From NCBI GenBank assembly GCA_021791495.1, contig JAJYWN010000010.1:25448-89447 (forward strand): 64,000 nucleotides of DNA. The letters are read 5' to 3'. This stretch comes from Bacillota bacterium (GTDB taxonomy: Bacteria; Bacillota; Sulfobacillia; JAJYWN01). The notes under the pieces were generated by a model. It had not been told where the DNA came from. It ran no database searches and saw nothing but the letters and a program-made list of their open reading frames with translations. Positions 7,663 to 16,950 of the stretch are shown here, in pieces. Position 1 is the stretch's first letter. Every line of letters begins with the position of its first letter. Position numbers and translations under genes: made by a program.

Positions 7663-9338
7663 CGAACTGCCCCATGGTGGGACCGCCGCAGGGGGATCTC
7701 CTTCAGGAAGAAGGTCGCTACCAAGGAGACGGCGACGGCCAAAGCACCCGCCCAGAACACGTCGTGTAACGAGACGGCGATGGCGTGGCGTACGCCCACC
7801 ATCACCTGGTCGAATAGCGGCGCTAGGGCCGGCGAAAGGTGCGCCCTGGCTTGGGCCAGGGCAGCGGGGTTGATGAGCGCCTGAGGGTCCAGTATCCCCT
7901 TCAGCTGGTCCGCCGGCACCATCGCCTTTAGCTGCGCCGGGATGGCTGTGGCCAGTTCCCGCTGCATGCTTGAGGTAAGGAAAGTGCCGAAGACCGCGAC
8001 GCCGATGGTGCCGCCGATGCTGCGGAAGAACTGCACGGCCGCGGTGACGATGCCGAGTTTGCTGTAGGGAACCGAGTTCTGGACCGTGATCATGAAGAGC
8101 GGCATGGTGACCCCCAGCCCCAACCCGACCACAATCATGTTCCGGACCACCAGGCCGTAGGTGGCCGCCTCCGTCATCCGCGACATCAGGAACATCCCGA
8201 ACGTGAGAATGGCCAAGGCCACCACGGCCACGCCCTTGTACTTCCCGGTGCGCGAGATGATCTGCCCGCCCACCATGCTGGAGAAGACCAAGGCCAGCAT
8301 CATCGGGGTGAGCATTACGCCCGAATTCGTGGCCGAAGTGCCGATGACCGCCTGCATGAACAAGGGAATGAAGGTGATGGCTCCGAACATGCCGGCGCCG
8401 GTCAGGAACACGACGATACTGGAGACGGAGACGATGGAGTTCGAAGTAAACAGGTCCACCGGCAGGATGGGCTCTTTAGCGCGCCGCTCCACCAGCACCA
8501 AAGCTACCCAGGCCAGGGCGGAGAAGGCCAGGAGGCCGACGATGGTGGGCGAAGCCCAGGCGTACTCCGTACCCGCCCAGGAGAGGGCCAGGAGCATGGG
8601 GACCGTGGCGGCGATCAGCATGGAGACGCCCAGGTAATCGACGGAACGCCGCTCGGTGAGGCGCACGCGTGGCATGGCCCAGAGCAGGATGAAGAGGGCG
8701 ATGACGCCTACTGGAAGGTTCACGTAGAAGACCCAGCGCCAGTTCAGTTGGTCGGTGATGTAGCCGCCCAAGGTCGGTCCGATGACGCTGGACAGTCCGA
8801 AAACCCCGCCCATGAGCCCTTGGTAACGGCCGCGTTCGGCCGGTGGAAAGATGTCGCCGATGATGGCGGCCGCGTTGGCCATCATGCTGCCGCCCCCCAG
8901 GCCCTGCAATCCACGAAAGACGATCAGCTGCGTCATGTTCTGGGCCGCGCCGCACGCCATGGATCCGGCCATGAAGAGCGCGAGACTGCCGAGGTAGAAC
9001 CACTTACGCCCAAAGAGGTCGGAGAGCTTGCCGAAAACCGGCACCGAGGTGGTGGAAGCCAGCATGTAAGCGGTGAAAACCCAGGAGTAGTAGTCCATCC
9101 CACCCAGGCTGGAAATGACGCGGGGCATAGCGGTCCCGACGATGGTCTGGTCCAGTGATCCCAGGAGCATGCCGAAAAGGATGCCGACCAGCACCCAAAT
9201 CCTCTTGCCGGTGAGAGGACCCTGGCCGGCTGCGCTGTCGCTATGGTTGACGACGCTGTTGCCGTGGGGTATGACGCTGGCACCGTCGTCGGCGACGGTA
9301 GTTTCTGGGCTGGTCTTGGCCTGCCTGGATAGTGCCAC
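7659..9338 (-). CDS. DHA2-family (EmrB/QacA, 14-helix) MFS drug exporter
   Basis: GTG at 9338 has GGAGGA 6 bases before it. About 559 residues with an N-terminal soluble stretch of some 40 residues and 14 predicted helices. Family marks: LDQTIVGTAMPRVISSLGG in helix 1 (the D in LDxT is typical of DHA2 pumps), GKLSDLFGRKWFYLG in the 2-3 loop, and GLQGLGGGSMMANAAAIIGDIFPPAERGR as motif C/antiporter region. It probably expels lipophilic drugs by proton antiport. It has its own promoter, and no local regulator was seen, so the inducing signal is unknown. Confidence 0.9.
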   Translation of the reverse strand: MALSRQAKTSPETTVADDGASVIPHGNSVVNHSDSAAGQGPLTGKRIWVLVGILFGMLLGSLDQTIVGTAMPRVISSLGGMDYYSWVFTAYMLASTTSVPVFGKLSDLFGRKWFYLGSLALFMAGSMACGAAQNMTQLIVFRGLQGLGGGSMMANAAAIIGDIFPPAERGRYQGLMGGVFGLSSVIGPTLGGYITDQLNWRWVFYVNLPVGVIALFILLWAMPRVRLTERRSVDYLGVSMLIAATVPMLLALSWAGTEYAWASPTIVGLLAFSALAWVALVLVERRAKEPILPVDLFTSNSIVSVSSIVVFLTGAGMFGAITFIPLFMQAVIGTSATNSGVMLTPMMLALVFSSMVGGQIISRTGKYKGVAVVALAILTFGMFLMSRMTEAATYGLVVRNMIVVGLGLGVTMPLFMITVQNSVPYSKLGIVTAAVQFFRSIGGTIGVAVFGTFLTSSMQRELATAIPAQLKAMVPADQLKGILDPQALINPAALAQARAHLSPALAPLFDQVMVGVRHAIAVSLHDVFWAGALAVAVSLVATFFLKEIPLRRSHHGAVR

Positions 9339-9370
9339 GGAAAGTCCTCCTCGTACACCAACAACCTTTA

Positions 9371-9399
9371 ATTTTAATGCTATCAAAAACTGCCGTCAA
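9371..9399 (-). promoter_or_regulatory. Sigma-A type promoter of the MFS exporter
   Basis: Minus-strand -35 TTGACG (9399-9394) and -10 TAAAAT (9376-9371) are separated by 17 bases. The surrounding 100-base gap is A/T richer than the rest of the window, as expected for a divergent promoter region. Confidence 0.75.
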
Positions 9400-9439
9400 C
9401 CAAAATACGAGCTAAATCAGGTGCTAACACTAGAGTCAG

Positions 9440-11542
9440 GTGACGAAAGGAGCCGTCAAGCAGGCTGTGCCCAGCCCATCCGAAGAACTGAAACTGCGCC
9501 TGAAGCGCTGGTTCATCGGTCGTCCCAAGCGCACCGACCAGCAGAATGTGGAAAGGCTGTCGGTGGCTTCCGGTCTGGCCGTTTTCAGCGCCGACGGCAT
9601 CTCCAGCGTGGCTTACGCCACCGAGGAGATCATGTGGGTGTTGATCGGAGCGAGCGCGGCGGCGGCTGTCTATGCCCTTCCCGTGGGTGTTGGTATCGTA
9701 CTCCTGGTGCTCATCGTCGCGGCGTCTTACACCCAGACCATTCGGGCCTACCCCGCGGGTGGCGGGTCGTACATCGTATCCCGGGCCAACTTGGGAACCG
9801 TGGCCGGGTTGGTAGCCGGGGCGTCCCTGCTGATCGATTACATACTCACTGTCGCTGTTTCGACCGCGGCCGGTATCGCGGCGGTCACCTCGGCCATCCC
9901 GTTTCTGCAAGGACATGAAGTAGTATTGTGCCTTGTGGCCATATGGTTCGTGGCGTGGGTTAACTTGCGGGGCGTGCGAGAATCGGGGGCCATCTTCTCC
10001 ATCCCGACCTATAGCTTCGTGTTCAGCATCTTCCTGATGATCGCCGTGGGCGTGTACAAAGCTCTGCACGGCCTCTGGCACCCGCCGGTGAGTCCTGGCG
10101 CCGGATTTGGTCTGGTCGGTCTCGGTGCGGGGGGTATGGCGGCGTTTCCCGGACTGGCCAGCGGCGTCACAGTCTTCCTGCTGCTGCGGGCCTTCTCCTC
10201 GGGTTGCACGGCCCTGACCGGGTTGGAGGCGATCTCCAATGGCGTGGGTGCCTTTAGGGCGCCAGAGACGGTCAACGCGGTGCGCACCATGAGCCTGGAA
10301 CGCACCTTGTTGTACACCATGTTCGCCGGCATTACCTTGCTGGCGTTCGGGTTCAGCGCCCTTCCTAAACCCAACGAGACCGTCCTTTCGCAGATCGCCC
10401 GCGACGTCTTCGGCGGGACCAACGTCTTCTACTACCTGGTCCAAGCCACCACCATGCTGATCCTGCTGCTCGCCGCGAACACAGCCTACGCCGACTTCCC
10501 GCGCCTGGCCGGTTTCATTTCCCGGGATGGATACCTGCCCCGCCGCCTCTCAAACCGCGGAGACACTCTGGTCTTCAATTACGGCATCACCCTCCTCGCC
10601 GCTCTGGCCTCCGGCCTGATCATCCTCTTCAGGGGCAGCACCCACCTGCTCATCCCCCTCTACGCGGTGGGAGTGTTCACGGCGTTCACCTTGTCGCAGA
10701 CCGGTATGGTGGTCCACTGGATTAAGGAAGCCCGGCAACGCGCCGAGCCGGTCTGGCGGCACTGGTGGTCGCTCTTCCTGAACGCTCTGGGGGCACTCCT
10801 AAGTGGCATGGTCCTCATGATCATCGCCGTTACAAAGTTCAGCCATGGCGCCTGGATCGTCCTGGTTTTGATACCGGGGATCTTGTGGTACTTCCTCTGG
10901 GTTCACCGCTACTACGAACGCTTCAGCGAGCGTCTAAAAGGCCTCATTCACGAGCACATGACCATCGACGACCCGCCCGCCACCAAGGTGATCCTCACCC
11001 TTGGCAAGCTGAGCCCCGTCATCGATCACTCGCTGCGGGTGGCGCGGCGGATGTCGCGGGACATCACCGCCGTGTACGTGGCCGTCGATCCTGAGGTCGG
11101 CGAGGAGTATAGGAGGAAGTGGGACTTGCGGCGGCACGGTGGCGTGCCCTTGGTGGTGCTGCCTTCGCCCTACCGTGACGTCGTGGGTCCCATGCGTGAG
11201 TACTTGGAGCGGATCAGGGCCGAAAACCCCAAGACCTTGATTAATCTGGTGGTCCCCATCGTCGCCACCAACGAGCCCTTCGACAGTTACCTGCATAATG
11301 GGACGGCCGACCTGATCCTGCGCGAGCTCCGTTACACGGAAGGCATCGTCATTTCGGTGGTGCCCTTCTACGTGGACATGAGCAGCCACGCCGAGCGCGT
11401 CATCTGCGCCTGGTGCGGGCCGGAAGGAGAAGAAGGTCTGAAGGGCACCGGGGGGACGGCCGGAGAGCCGGCCGGTGAAGGCTCACTGGCGGGGCCACTG
11501 CCCGAGGCGCCGCAAGTGCTGCCGCACAGCCCGCGTCCGTGA
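9440..11542 (+). CDS. APC-family permease, KimA (YdaO)-like potassium or amino-acid transporter
   Basis: GTG at 9440 gives 700 residues; the Shine-Dalgarno is weak, so a start a few codons later is possible. Residues from about 35 show the KimA-type beginning VFSADGISSVAYATEEIM, then the APC core of about 12 helices with RAYPAGGGSYIVSRANLG and LTGLEAISNGVGAFRAPE. After the last helix (about 500) there is a soluble domain of about 150 residues with Usp-like strands (VILTLGKLSPVIDHSLRVAR). Bacillus KimA is a proton-potassium symporter controlled by c-di-AMP; that role is possible, but amino-acid transport is not excluded. No c-di-AMP riboswitch was recognised in the short upstream gap. A Gly/Glu-rich tail ends the protein. 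Confidence 0.75.
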   Translation: MTKGAVKQAVPSPSEELKLRLKRWFIGRPKRTDQQNVERLSVASGLAVFSADGISSVAYATEEIMWVLIGASAAAAVYALPVGVGIVLLVLIVAASYTQTIRAYPAGGGSYIVSRANLGTVAGLVAGASLLIDYILTVAVSTAAGIAAVTSAIPFLQGHEVVLCLVAIWFVAWVNLRGVRESGAIFSIPTYSFVFSIFLMIAVGVYKALHGLWHPPVSPGAGFGLVGLGAGGMAAFPGLASGVTVFLLLRAFSSGCTALTGLEAISNGVGAFRAPETVNAVRTMSLERTLLYTMFAGITLLAFGFSALPKPNETVLSQIARDVFGGTNVFYYLVQATTMLILLLAANTAYADFPRLAGFISRDGYLPRRLSNRGDTLVFNYGITLLAALASGLIILFRGSTHLLIPLYAVGVFTAFTLSQTGMVVHWIKEARQRAEPVWRHWWSLFLNALGALLSGMVLMIIAVTKFSHGAWIVLVLIPGILWYFLWVHRYYERFSERLKGLIHEHMTIDDPPATKVILTLGKLSPVIDHSLRVARRMSRDITAVYVAVDPEVGEEYRRKWDLRRHGGVPLVVLPSPYRDVVGPMREYLERIRAENPKTLINLVVPIVATNEPFDSYLHNGTADLILRELRYTEGIVISVVPFYVDMSSHAERVICAWCGPEGEEGLKGTGGTAGEPAGEGSLAGPLPEAPQVLPHSPRP

Positions 11543-11579
11543 CCGGGCAAAGCCGCCGGTACGTGGCGGGTGAAAAGCC

Positions 11580-12248
11580 CTAGAGCAGCCTCACTTCGTT
11601 TATGGAAAGCTCGAAATTGCATCCCAGGAAAGACGCGGCGCGCCGGCACATGACCATGCGGGTCAAGAAGATTTCGAAGTACTCCATCACCGGCGCGATC
11701 TTCGTGTCGACCGTGAGTTCAAGGGTAATGGTCTTCTCCTTCTCATCTACTCTGACGAAGGACTTCTCCGCGGCGTAGTTCACGCGGTCGTGGATGTCAA
11801 AGGTGGCGGGATCGATGTTCCGGACGCGGGTACGGTGGACGTCTGACTTGTCTCCAAGGAGGATGGCGGCGCTGATGCGGCTCACCGGCTGCCCGACGTC
11901 GTCGTCGTGGTTGCCGATGGCGCCCATGACCTGGGCCACTTCATCGATGGGCAGACCCATCCGGCGCAGGATGTCTCCGGCGATGACCGCCCCGATCTGG
12001 CCGTGGTTCAGGCGGCTCACCACGTTTCCGATATCGTGCAGGTAACCGGCCACCGCCGCCAACTCCGCCTCCCGCTGCGGGTAGCCGAGGTGCGCCATGA
12101 TGTTATGGGCGATGTGGGAAACCAGGCCCACGTGGCGGAAGCTATGCTCGGTGTACCCCAGGGCGCCCATCACCTCGTTGCTGCGCTCCAGGTATGCCAT
12201 GACCTCGGGGTTCCTTTTCACGTCCTCAAGGCTGATGACCTTGGCCAC
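11580..12248 (-). CDS. HD-domain phosphohydrolase
   Basis: GTG at 12248 follows GGAAGGGG at 8 bases. The 222-residue protein has the HD motif in GYLHDIGNVVSRLNHGQIGA, an upstream His in HIAHNIMAHLGY, and a later NHDDDVG that supplies further metal ligands. HD proteins with this pattern cleave phosphoester bonds in nucleotides or signalling molecules. The C-terminal third is a beta-rich extension with VDTKIAPVMEYFEIFLTRM. It lies 17 bases downstream of selB and probably rides on the selAB transcript; whether it has a role in selenium biology is unknown. Confidence 0.8.
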   Translation of the reverse strand: MAKVISLEDVKRNPEVMAYLERSNEVMGALGYTEHSFRHVGLVSHIAHNIMAHLGYPQREAELAAVAGYLHDIGNVVSRLNHGQIGAVIAGDILRRMGLPIDEVAQVMGAIGNHDDDVGQPVSRISAAILLGDKSDVHRTRVRNIDPATFDIHDRVNYAAEKSFVRVDEKEKTITLELTVDTKIAPVMEYFEIFLTRMVMCRRAASFLGCNFELSINEVRLL

Positions 12249-12265
12249 AACGCGTTCCCCTTCCG

Positions 12266-14320
12266 TTACCTTCGCACGGCCGGGCCGGCCACCCGGGTCT
12301 CTCCCTGGCGAAGGGTAATCCCACATCGATCCAAGTATTCCAGCAAGGGCAGGGCGTACTTCCGCGTGGCCCCGATCAGATCGCGGAAAGAGGCCACCGG
12401 TAGTTCGCGGTTCCCGGCAGCGAAATAGCCCACCACGAGGGCACGGGCCCTCTCCACGGCGGCCGCATGGAAAGGCATTCCTTCCAGGCGGACCACCCGG
12501 CCCTGGGCCGCCAGGGCGGCCAGGACGTCCTCCAGGTCCGGTCCGGAGAGGCCGACCCGCGCCGCCAGTTCGGAAGTGGCCGGGGGAGCCAGGCCCGCTC
12601 CGGCCACGGCCTCCTCCACCCGCGTCCAGACACGGGACGCCTGCTCGAACCGGCGCCTCTCCGCGTCGCTTTCGCGGTTCAACGCCAGCCGGTCGCGGTC
12701 GCCCTGAATGAGACCGGACCGCGCAAAGTGATCCAGAATGGCCGCGAACCGGCGTGGTTCCAGCTTTCCGAAAACCTTGCTGCGCACATCTTCGCGATCG
12801 GCGCCCAGGCCGTAGGGGTGCTTCCTGTAATAATCGTTCAGATAGTCGCTGAGGTGGCCGGCGAGTCTGGACAGGCCCGCGGGATCGGCCCAGAACTCCG
12901 GTGCCTGGCCTGTCGAAGGCCCGACCAGCCCGACGGCCGTCCCTTCCGATGTCAGACCGGCCAACAGCGATGGCACGGTGGGGTCGGCCAGTTCCATCCC
13001 AATAGCCTGTGCAAGTCCGGCTGCCTGCGCCAACTCGGCGGCGGTGGCCGGCTTTCCTCCGGCGGAGACCAGCGCCCGCCGTAGGTGGTCAATAGGCCGG
13101 CCCGCCTCGGATGACCGCAGGTATTGCCCCATCTGGGCACGGTTCTTGACCCTGGCGGTCAAGTCAGGCTCCAAGATGATGCCCCCGCCGACGGTGGTCA
13201 CCGGGGAGTAGGACCGGATGATGAAGCGGTCTCCCCGGGCCAGGACGACGGGCTCTTCGGCCCGGAACCCGACCAGATCGCTGTCACCGGGCCCGAGCGT
13301 CTTACCGGCCGTCAACAGAGCCCGCGCCACCACTTCGGTAGTCCCGGTATGGAAATGGACCGGCGCGCCGTCGGACAGCTCGTAGGTGGCGCCACCGCGG
13401 CGGGGCGGTGTCATGGTCAGGCGAGCACCGAAGTAAGCCGTTACCTTGTAAGTCCCCGGGGCCGCCAAGGTATCGCCCCGTTTCACCTGCTCATGGTCCA
13501 CTCCAGCCAAATTCACCGCCACGCGCTGGCCGGCCCCGGCCCTTTCCACCTGGCCGCCGTGGACCTCCAGCCCGCGCACCCGAGCCTGGCGGCCGGCGGG
13601 CAGGAGTTCCACCGTGTCTTCACGGCGGAGGCTTCCCGCCACCAGAGTCCCGGTGACCACGGTTCCGAAACCCGGCAGTGTAAATACCCTATCTATAGGG
13701 AGGCGGGCGGGCCGGGACACATCGCGCCCAGAGGGGCGGGTCAGCTCTTTCTCGATAGCCGTGACCAACTCACCAAGGCCGGCATGGGTTACGGAAGACA
13801 CCGGCACGATGGCGGCTCCTTGTAGAAAAGTGCCGGCCACCGCCGCTGCCACTTCGCCGCGGACCAGTTCCAGCCAGTCGGCGTCCACCAGATCCGACTT
13901 GGTCAGGGCGATGACTCCCCGCGAGAGCCCCAGGTGCCGCAAGATATCCAGATGCTCCAGGGTCTGCGGCATCACCCCTTCGTCCGCCGCTACCACCAAG
14001 AGCACCAAGTCCATACCTGTAGCCCCAGCCAGCATGTTACGGATGAAACGCTCGTGACCGGGCACGTCGACGATCGAGGCGGAGCGGCCTGACGGCAGTG
14101 TGAAACTGGCAAAGCCAAGCTCGATGGAAATGCCCCTGGCCTTCTCTTCCGGGAGACGGTCGGTGTCCTGTCCGGTCAGAGCCAGGACCAGGGCGGTCTT
14201 GCCGTGGTCCACGTGGCCCGCCGTCCCGATGATGGCGCCTCCGGCCCCTCCGAATCCAACGGCCCCACCGACCGCCGCGGCCCGCGGGTCGGGGGTGGCG
14301 TCGGCGGCTTCCTTGTTCAA
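12266..14320 (-). CDS. selB: Selenocysteine-specific elongation factor SelB
   Basis: TTG at 14320 overlaps the selA stop by 4 bases (TTGA), so translation is coupled. The 684-residue protein begins with an Ala/Gly-rich leader, then the EF-Tu-like GTPase: G1 GTAGHVDHGKT (32-42), G2 near RGISIELGF, G3 DVPGHERF, G4 TKSD. Beta-barrel domains 2 and 3 follow, then a C-terminal series of winged helices (from about 400) that in SelB bind the SECIS hairpin in selenoprotein mRNA. SelB delivers Sec-tRNA to in-frame UGA. Length fits the bacterial family. Confidence 0.95.
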   Translation of the reverse strand: MNKEAADATPDPRAAAVGGAVGFGGAGGAIIGTAGHVDHGKTALVLALTGQDTDRLPEEKARGISIELGFASFTLPSGRSASIVDVPGHERFIRNMLAGATGMDLVLLVVAADEGVMPQTLEHLDILRHLGLSRGVIALTKSDLVDADWLELVRGEVAAAVAGTFLQGAAIVPVSSVTHAGLGELVTAIEKELTRPSGRDVSRPARLPIDRVFTLPGFGTVVTGTLVAGSLRREDTVELLPAGRQARVRGLEVHGGQVERAGAGQRVAVNLAGVDHEQVKRGDTLAAPGTYKVTAYFGARLTMTPPRRGGATYELSDGAPVHFHTGTTEVVARALLTAGKTLGPGDSDLVGFRAEEPVVLARGDRFIIRSYSPVTTVGGGIILEPDLTARVKNRAQMGQYLRSSEAGRPIDHLRRALVSAGGKPATAAELAQAAGLAQAIGMELADPTVPSLLAGLTSEGTAVGLVGPSTGQAPEFWADPAGLSRLAGHLSDYLNDYYRKHPYGLGADREDVRSKVFGKLEPRRFAAILDHFARSGLIQGDRDRLALNRESDAERRRFEQASRVWTRVEEAVAGAGLAPPATSELAARVGLSGPDLEDVLAALAAQGRVVRLEGMPFHAAAVERARALVVGYFAAGNRELPVASFRDLIGATRKYALPLLEYLDRCGITLRQGETRVAGPAVRR

Positions 14321-15939
14321 TCGCCGCCCCCTTCGCCGCTCCGGGAGAGGGCGTCACGGAGGGCCTGGACCACGTCGTCCTCATCACCTTCCAGGATGGT
14401 CCGCGGGTCCAAGAGGATCTGATCTTGGCGGATGCGCGCCAGCACCGGCGGTTGCGAGAGGCGGAGCCGTTCCTCAAGGGCGGCAGCGGAAACGCGGTTA
14501 CTCCGGATGGCCACCAGGCGAGTCGGGAGTTCAACCCCCGGCAGCGCCCCGCCGCCCGCGGGCGATGTGCCCTCGGCTACTTCCACCGTGACATCGCCTT
14601 TCTTAGTCACTCCCGAGACACCCCGGCGGATGGCTTGGGCCAGGGAACGGGCTCGCGCCTCGAGATCGGTGGGACTGGCGGTGAGCATGGCCAGTACCGG
14701 GACGCGGGTGCGCGCCTCGCCTTCGGCGTAGAGGCGCAATGTGGCCTCGAGGGCGGCAAGCATCACCTTATCGAGGCGGATCGCCCGCATTAGGGGGTTC
14801 CGCCGCAGGGCATCGATGAGTTTGCGACGGCCGACGACCAGGCCGGCCTGGGGCCCGCCAAGCAGCTTATCACCACTGAAGGTCACCAGGTCGGCGCCCG
14901 CCGCGACGCTGGCCTGAGGCGTGGGCTCGCCGGGGATGCCGTAGGCCGTAAGGTCGATCAGGCACCCGCTGCCCAAGTCGTCGAGGACCGGAATGTTGTA
15001 GCGCCGGCCCAGGCCGACCAGGTCGGCTGTGGGCACATCGGCCGTGAAACCGACTACCTTGAAGTTGCTGGTGTGCACACGTAACAGGAGATTGGTGGCA
15101 GGGCTGATGGCTTCTTCGTAGTCGGACAGGTAGGTCTTGTTGGTGGTGCCCACCTCCACCAGGTGGCACCCGCTTTTCTCCATGATGTTGGGCAGCCGGA
15201 AAGACCCGCCGATCTCGACCAGTTGACCGCGGGAGACAATGGCCTCACCGCCCCGCGCGAAAGTGTCCAGGACCAGCAGAACTGCGGCGGCGTTGTTGTT
15301 CACCGCGATGGCCGCTTCGGCGCCGGTCAGCTTGGCCAATAGACCCTCCACATGGACCAAGCGCGAGCCGCGCTGGCCCGTGGCCACATCCAGTTCCAGG
15401 TTAACGTAGGACGCCGCCGCCTCTACGGCCGCCTCCTGGGCCTCACGGGCCAGCAGGGAGCGCCCCAGGTTCGTGTGAAGCACCACGCCGGTGGCGTTGA
15501 TTACCCGCGTCAAGCTGCGCTTGGCCTTGACGCTCAGGTGGGCGTGGGCGGACCCGAGGAGACTCTCGGGTGATAGGTCCAATTCGGCCAGGCTCTCCGC
15601 CCGCGCGGCATTGATTCTCTGCCGGGTATCTTCGATGGCTTCGCGGCAGGCCTCGAGAAGGAGGGGACGCGGCAGGGCGCGTTCCTTGGGCGACAAGTCC
15701 TTTTCGAAGAGTTTTAGAAACTCGTCCACGGACGGCAGTTGCCGGAAATATTTCGCGCGGTCCTGGCGCGGACGACGGTGGCCGCGATTGCCGCCGCGCG
15801 AACGGCCGCGCTTATTAGACCGGGCTCCAGACCCGCCGGATGCGGCGCCGGACGTAGCACCGGACGCGCTGCCAGCCGGGCCGCTGGACGTGGCGCCTCC
15901 GTTGGCCGGCTTGGGCTGCTCTTGGTCATTCTCAGTCAT
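14317..15939 (-). CDS. selA: L-seryl-tRNA(Sec) selenium transferase SelA
   Basis: ATG at 15939 has GGAG 9 bases upstream; a TTG one codon earlier is the alternative. SelA is a PLP enzyme that converts seryl-tRNA(Sec) to selenocysteyl-tRNA(Sec) using selenophosphate. The PLP lysine lies in TFSGDKLLGGPQAG (K358), and the typical SelA entry YFRQLPSVDEFL starts near 64. The first 63 or so residues are an unusual low-complexity extension, Ala/Gly/Ser then Arg/Gly rich (SNKRGRSRGGNRGHRRPRQ), which may add RNA affinity. Otherwise length and motifs are normal. selB follows with overlap; tRNA-Sec lies 28 kb away. Confidence 0.95.
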   Translation of the reverse strand: MTENDQEQPKPANGGATSSGPAGSASGATSGAASGGSGARSNKRGRSRGGNRGHRRPRQDRAKYFRQLPSVDEFLKLFEKDLSPKERALPRPLLLEACREAIEDTRQRINAARAESLAELDLSPESLLGSAHAHLSVKAKRSLTRVINATGVVLHTNLGRSLLAREAQEAAVEAAASYVNLELDVATGQRGSRLVHVEGLLAKLTGAEAAIAVNNNAAAVLLVLDTFARGGEAIVSRGQLVEIGGSFRLPNIMEKSGCHLVEVGTTNKTYLSDYEEAISPATNLLLRVHTSNFKVVGFTADVPTADLVGLGRRYNIPVLDDLGSGCLIDLTAYGIPGEPTPQASVAAGADLVTFSGDKLLGGPQAGLVVGRRKLIDALRRNPLMRAIRLDKVMLAALEATLRLYAEGEARTRVPVLAMLTASPTDLEARARSLAQAIRRGVSGVTKKGDVTVEVAEGTSPAGGGALPGVELPTRLVAIRSNRVSAAALEERLRLSQPPVLARIRQDQILLDPRTILEGDEDDVVQALRDALSRSGEGGGD

Positions 15940-16141
15940 CAAATCACGCTCCGCAACTAGTCGTTCCTGGTATACCCGGCCATGGTGGGCCTATTCCCCC
16001 TATAATTCCTGTCGCATCGGGCTCCTTCCTCCCTACTCCGCGCGGGGAACCCGTGCAGCCAGAGGGAACGGGTGGAGGCTTGATGTGGCGGCCTCCGTAT
16101 CGCGGCGCCGGTTGGGTGATGGGTAGCGGCTCGCGTCCCCT

Positions 16142-16155
16142 TTGACCGGTGTGAC
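16142..16155 (+). promoter_or_regulatory. FNR/CRP-like operator box, distal
   Basis: TTGAC-CGGT-GTGAC: the left half matches the FNR/DNR half-site TTGA(T/C) and the right half is one base off its inverse GTCAA. Its centre is 45 bp upstream of the proximal box and about -86.5 from the predicted start site. Confidence 0.5.
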
Positions 16156-16186
16156 GGTAGCGGTTCTTTGCGGCATTTTCGAATCC

Positions 16187-16200
16187 GTGACCGGCGTCAA
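16187..16200 (+). promoter_or_regulatory. FNR/CRP-like operator box, proximal
   Basis: GTGAC-CGGC-GTCAA: the right half is a perfect inverse half-site and the left half differs by one base. Its centre (16193.5) is exactly 41.5 bases before the start site predicted from the -10 at 16223-16228, which is the classical class II activator position for FNR-family proteins. No -35 box is visible, which fits activator dependence. Confidence 0.55.
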
Positions 16201-16222
16201 AGAAAGGCCGACGCCGGCACGA

Positions 16223-16228
16223 TACGAT
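16223..16228 (+). promoter_or_regulatory. Predicted -10 element of the HHE gene
   Basis: TACGAT, giving a start site near 16235 and a 29-base leader ending in AAAAGGAGG before the ATG at 16264. Moderate match to the TATAAT consensus. Confidence 0.45.
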
Positions 16229-16263
16229 GAGAGCGAAAAGAGATGCGAAAAGGAGGATGGAAA

Positions 16264-16881
16264 ATGGAAACGGAACGTTTGACCAAGCCTGTGCCTGCCG
16301 TCCGGCCCGACCGGGTCGCGGAAGACCTGGAGGAACTGCGCGCCTCGCTCGAACCGGGCCACCCCATCGACACGTTGTACCGTGAACACGATGAGATCCT
16401 GCGGTTCCTGGACCTCTTGGAGGAGGTTAACCCCCGGATCCAGCGCCTCGCCGCTCACGAGCCGGGAAACCGTGATCTGGCTCTGTTGAAGCACTTGGCC
16501 GAGCACTTGGTGGCCGCGGAAAAGCACCACGCCCGCGAGGAGGACGTCCTTTTCCCCGCTCTCGAAGCCCGGGGGCTCACCGGTCCCACCAGAGTCATGC
16601 GGGTTGAGCATAACCAGTTCCGCCCGCGCAAACACCGTCTGCTGGTCTTGGCCGAGAATGCCGCCACTGCTCCCGACTTCGCCGCTTTCCAGACCGAGGT
16701 GGACGAAATCGCCCGTTTCATAGCCGAGAACCTGCGCGAACACATCTACAAGGAAAACGCCGTCCTCTACCCGGCGGCGCTCCGCCTTATCACCGGCGAC
16801 GCCGACTGGGAAGTGATAAAGGAGAAGTGCGATGCCATCGGTTATTGCTGCTTCACGCCGGGGAAGGGGACCGGCCACTAG
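16264..16881 (+). CDS. Hemerythrin HHE-domain protein (DUF438-associated type)
   Basis: ATG at 16264 has AAGGAGG 8 bases upstream; an ATG 21 bases earlier overlaps that site and is rejected. 205 residues. The four-helix hemerythrin motif is clear: EHDEIL, HHAREEDVLFP, RVEHNQFR, and HIYKENAVLYP, supplying His and Glu ligands for a di-iron centre. The C-terminus CDAIGYCCF is typical of the HHE proteins that often travel with DUF438. Such proteins sense or scavenge oxygen or nitric oxide, or repair Fe-S clusters like RIC/YtfE. Position before an FNR-like regulator and NO reductase points to a role in nitrosative stress. Confidence 0.85.
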   Translation: METERLTKPVPAVRPDRVAEDLEELRASLEPGHPIDTLYREHDEILRFLDLLEEVNPRIQRLAAHEPGNRDLALLKHLAEHLVAAEKHHAREEDVLFPALEARGLTGPTRVMRVEHNQFRPRKHRLLVLAENAATAPDFAAFQTEVDEIARFIAENLREHIYKENAVLYPAALRLITGDADWEVIKEKCDAIGYCCFTPGKGTGH

Positions 16882-16950
16882 CATTCGGAACGTCGTCGCT
16901 GTTGGGGCGGCACACGCTTTTCGCGCGGCACCCGCCGCGTGGACCCGATA

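Noticed and set aside
9339..9439. c-di-AMP (ydaO) riboswitch before the KimA-like gene
   Set aside because: The gap is only 100 bases and shows a divergent promoter but none of the ydaO structure.
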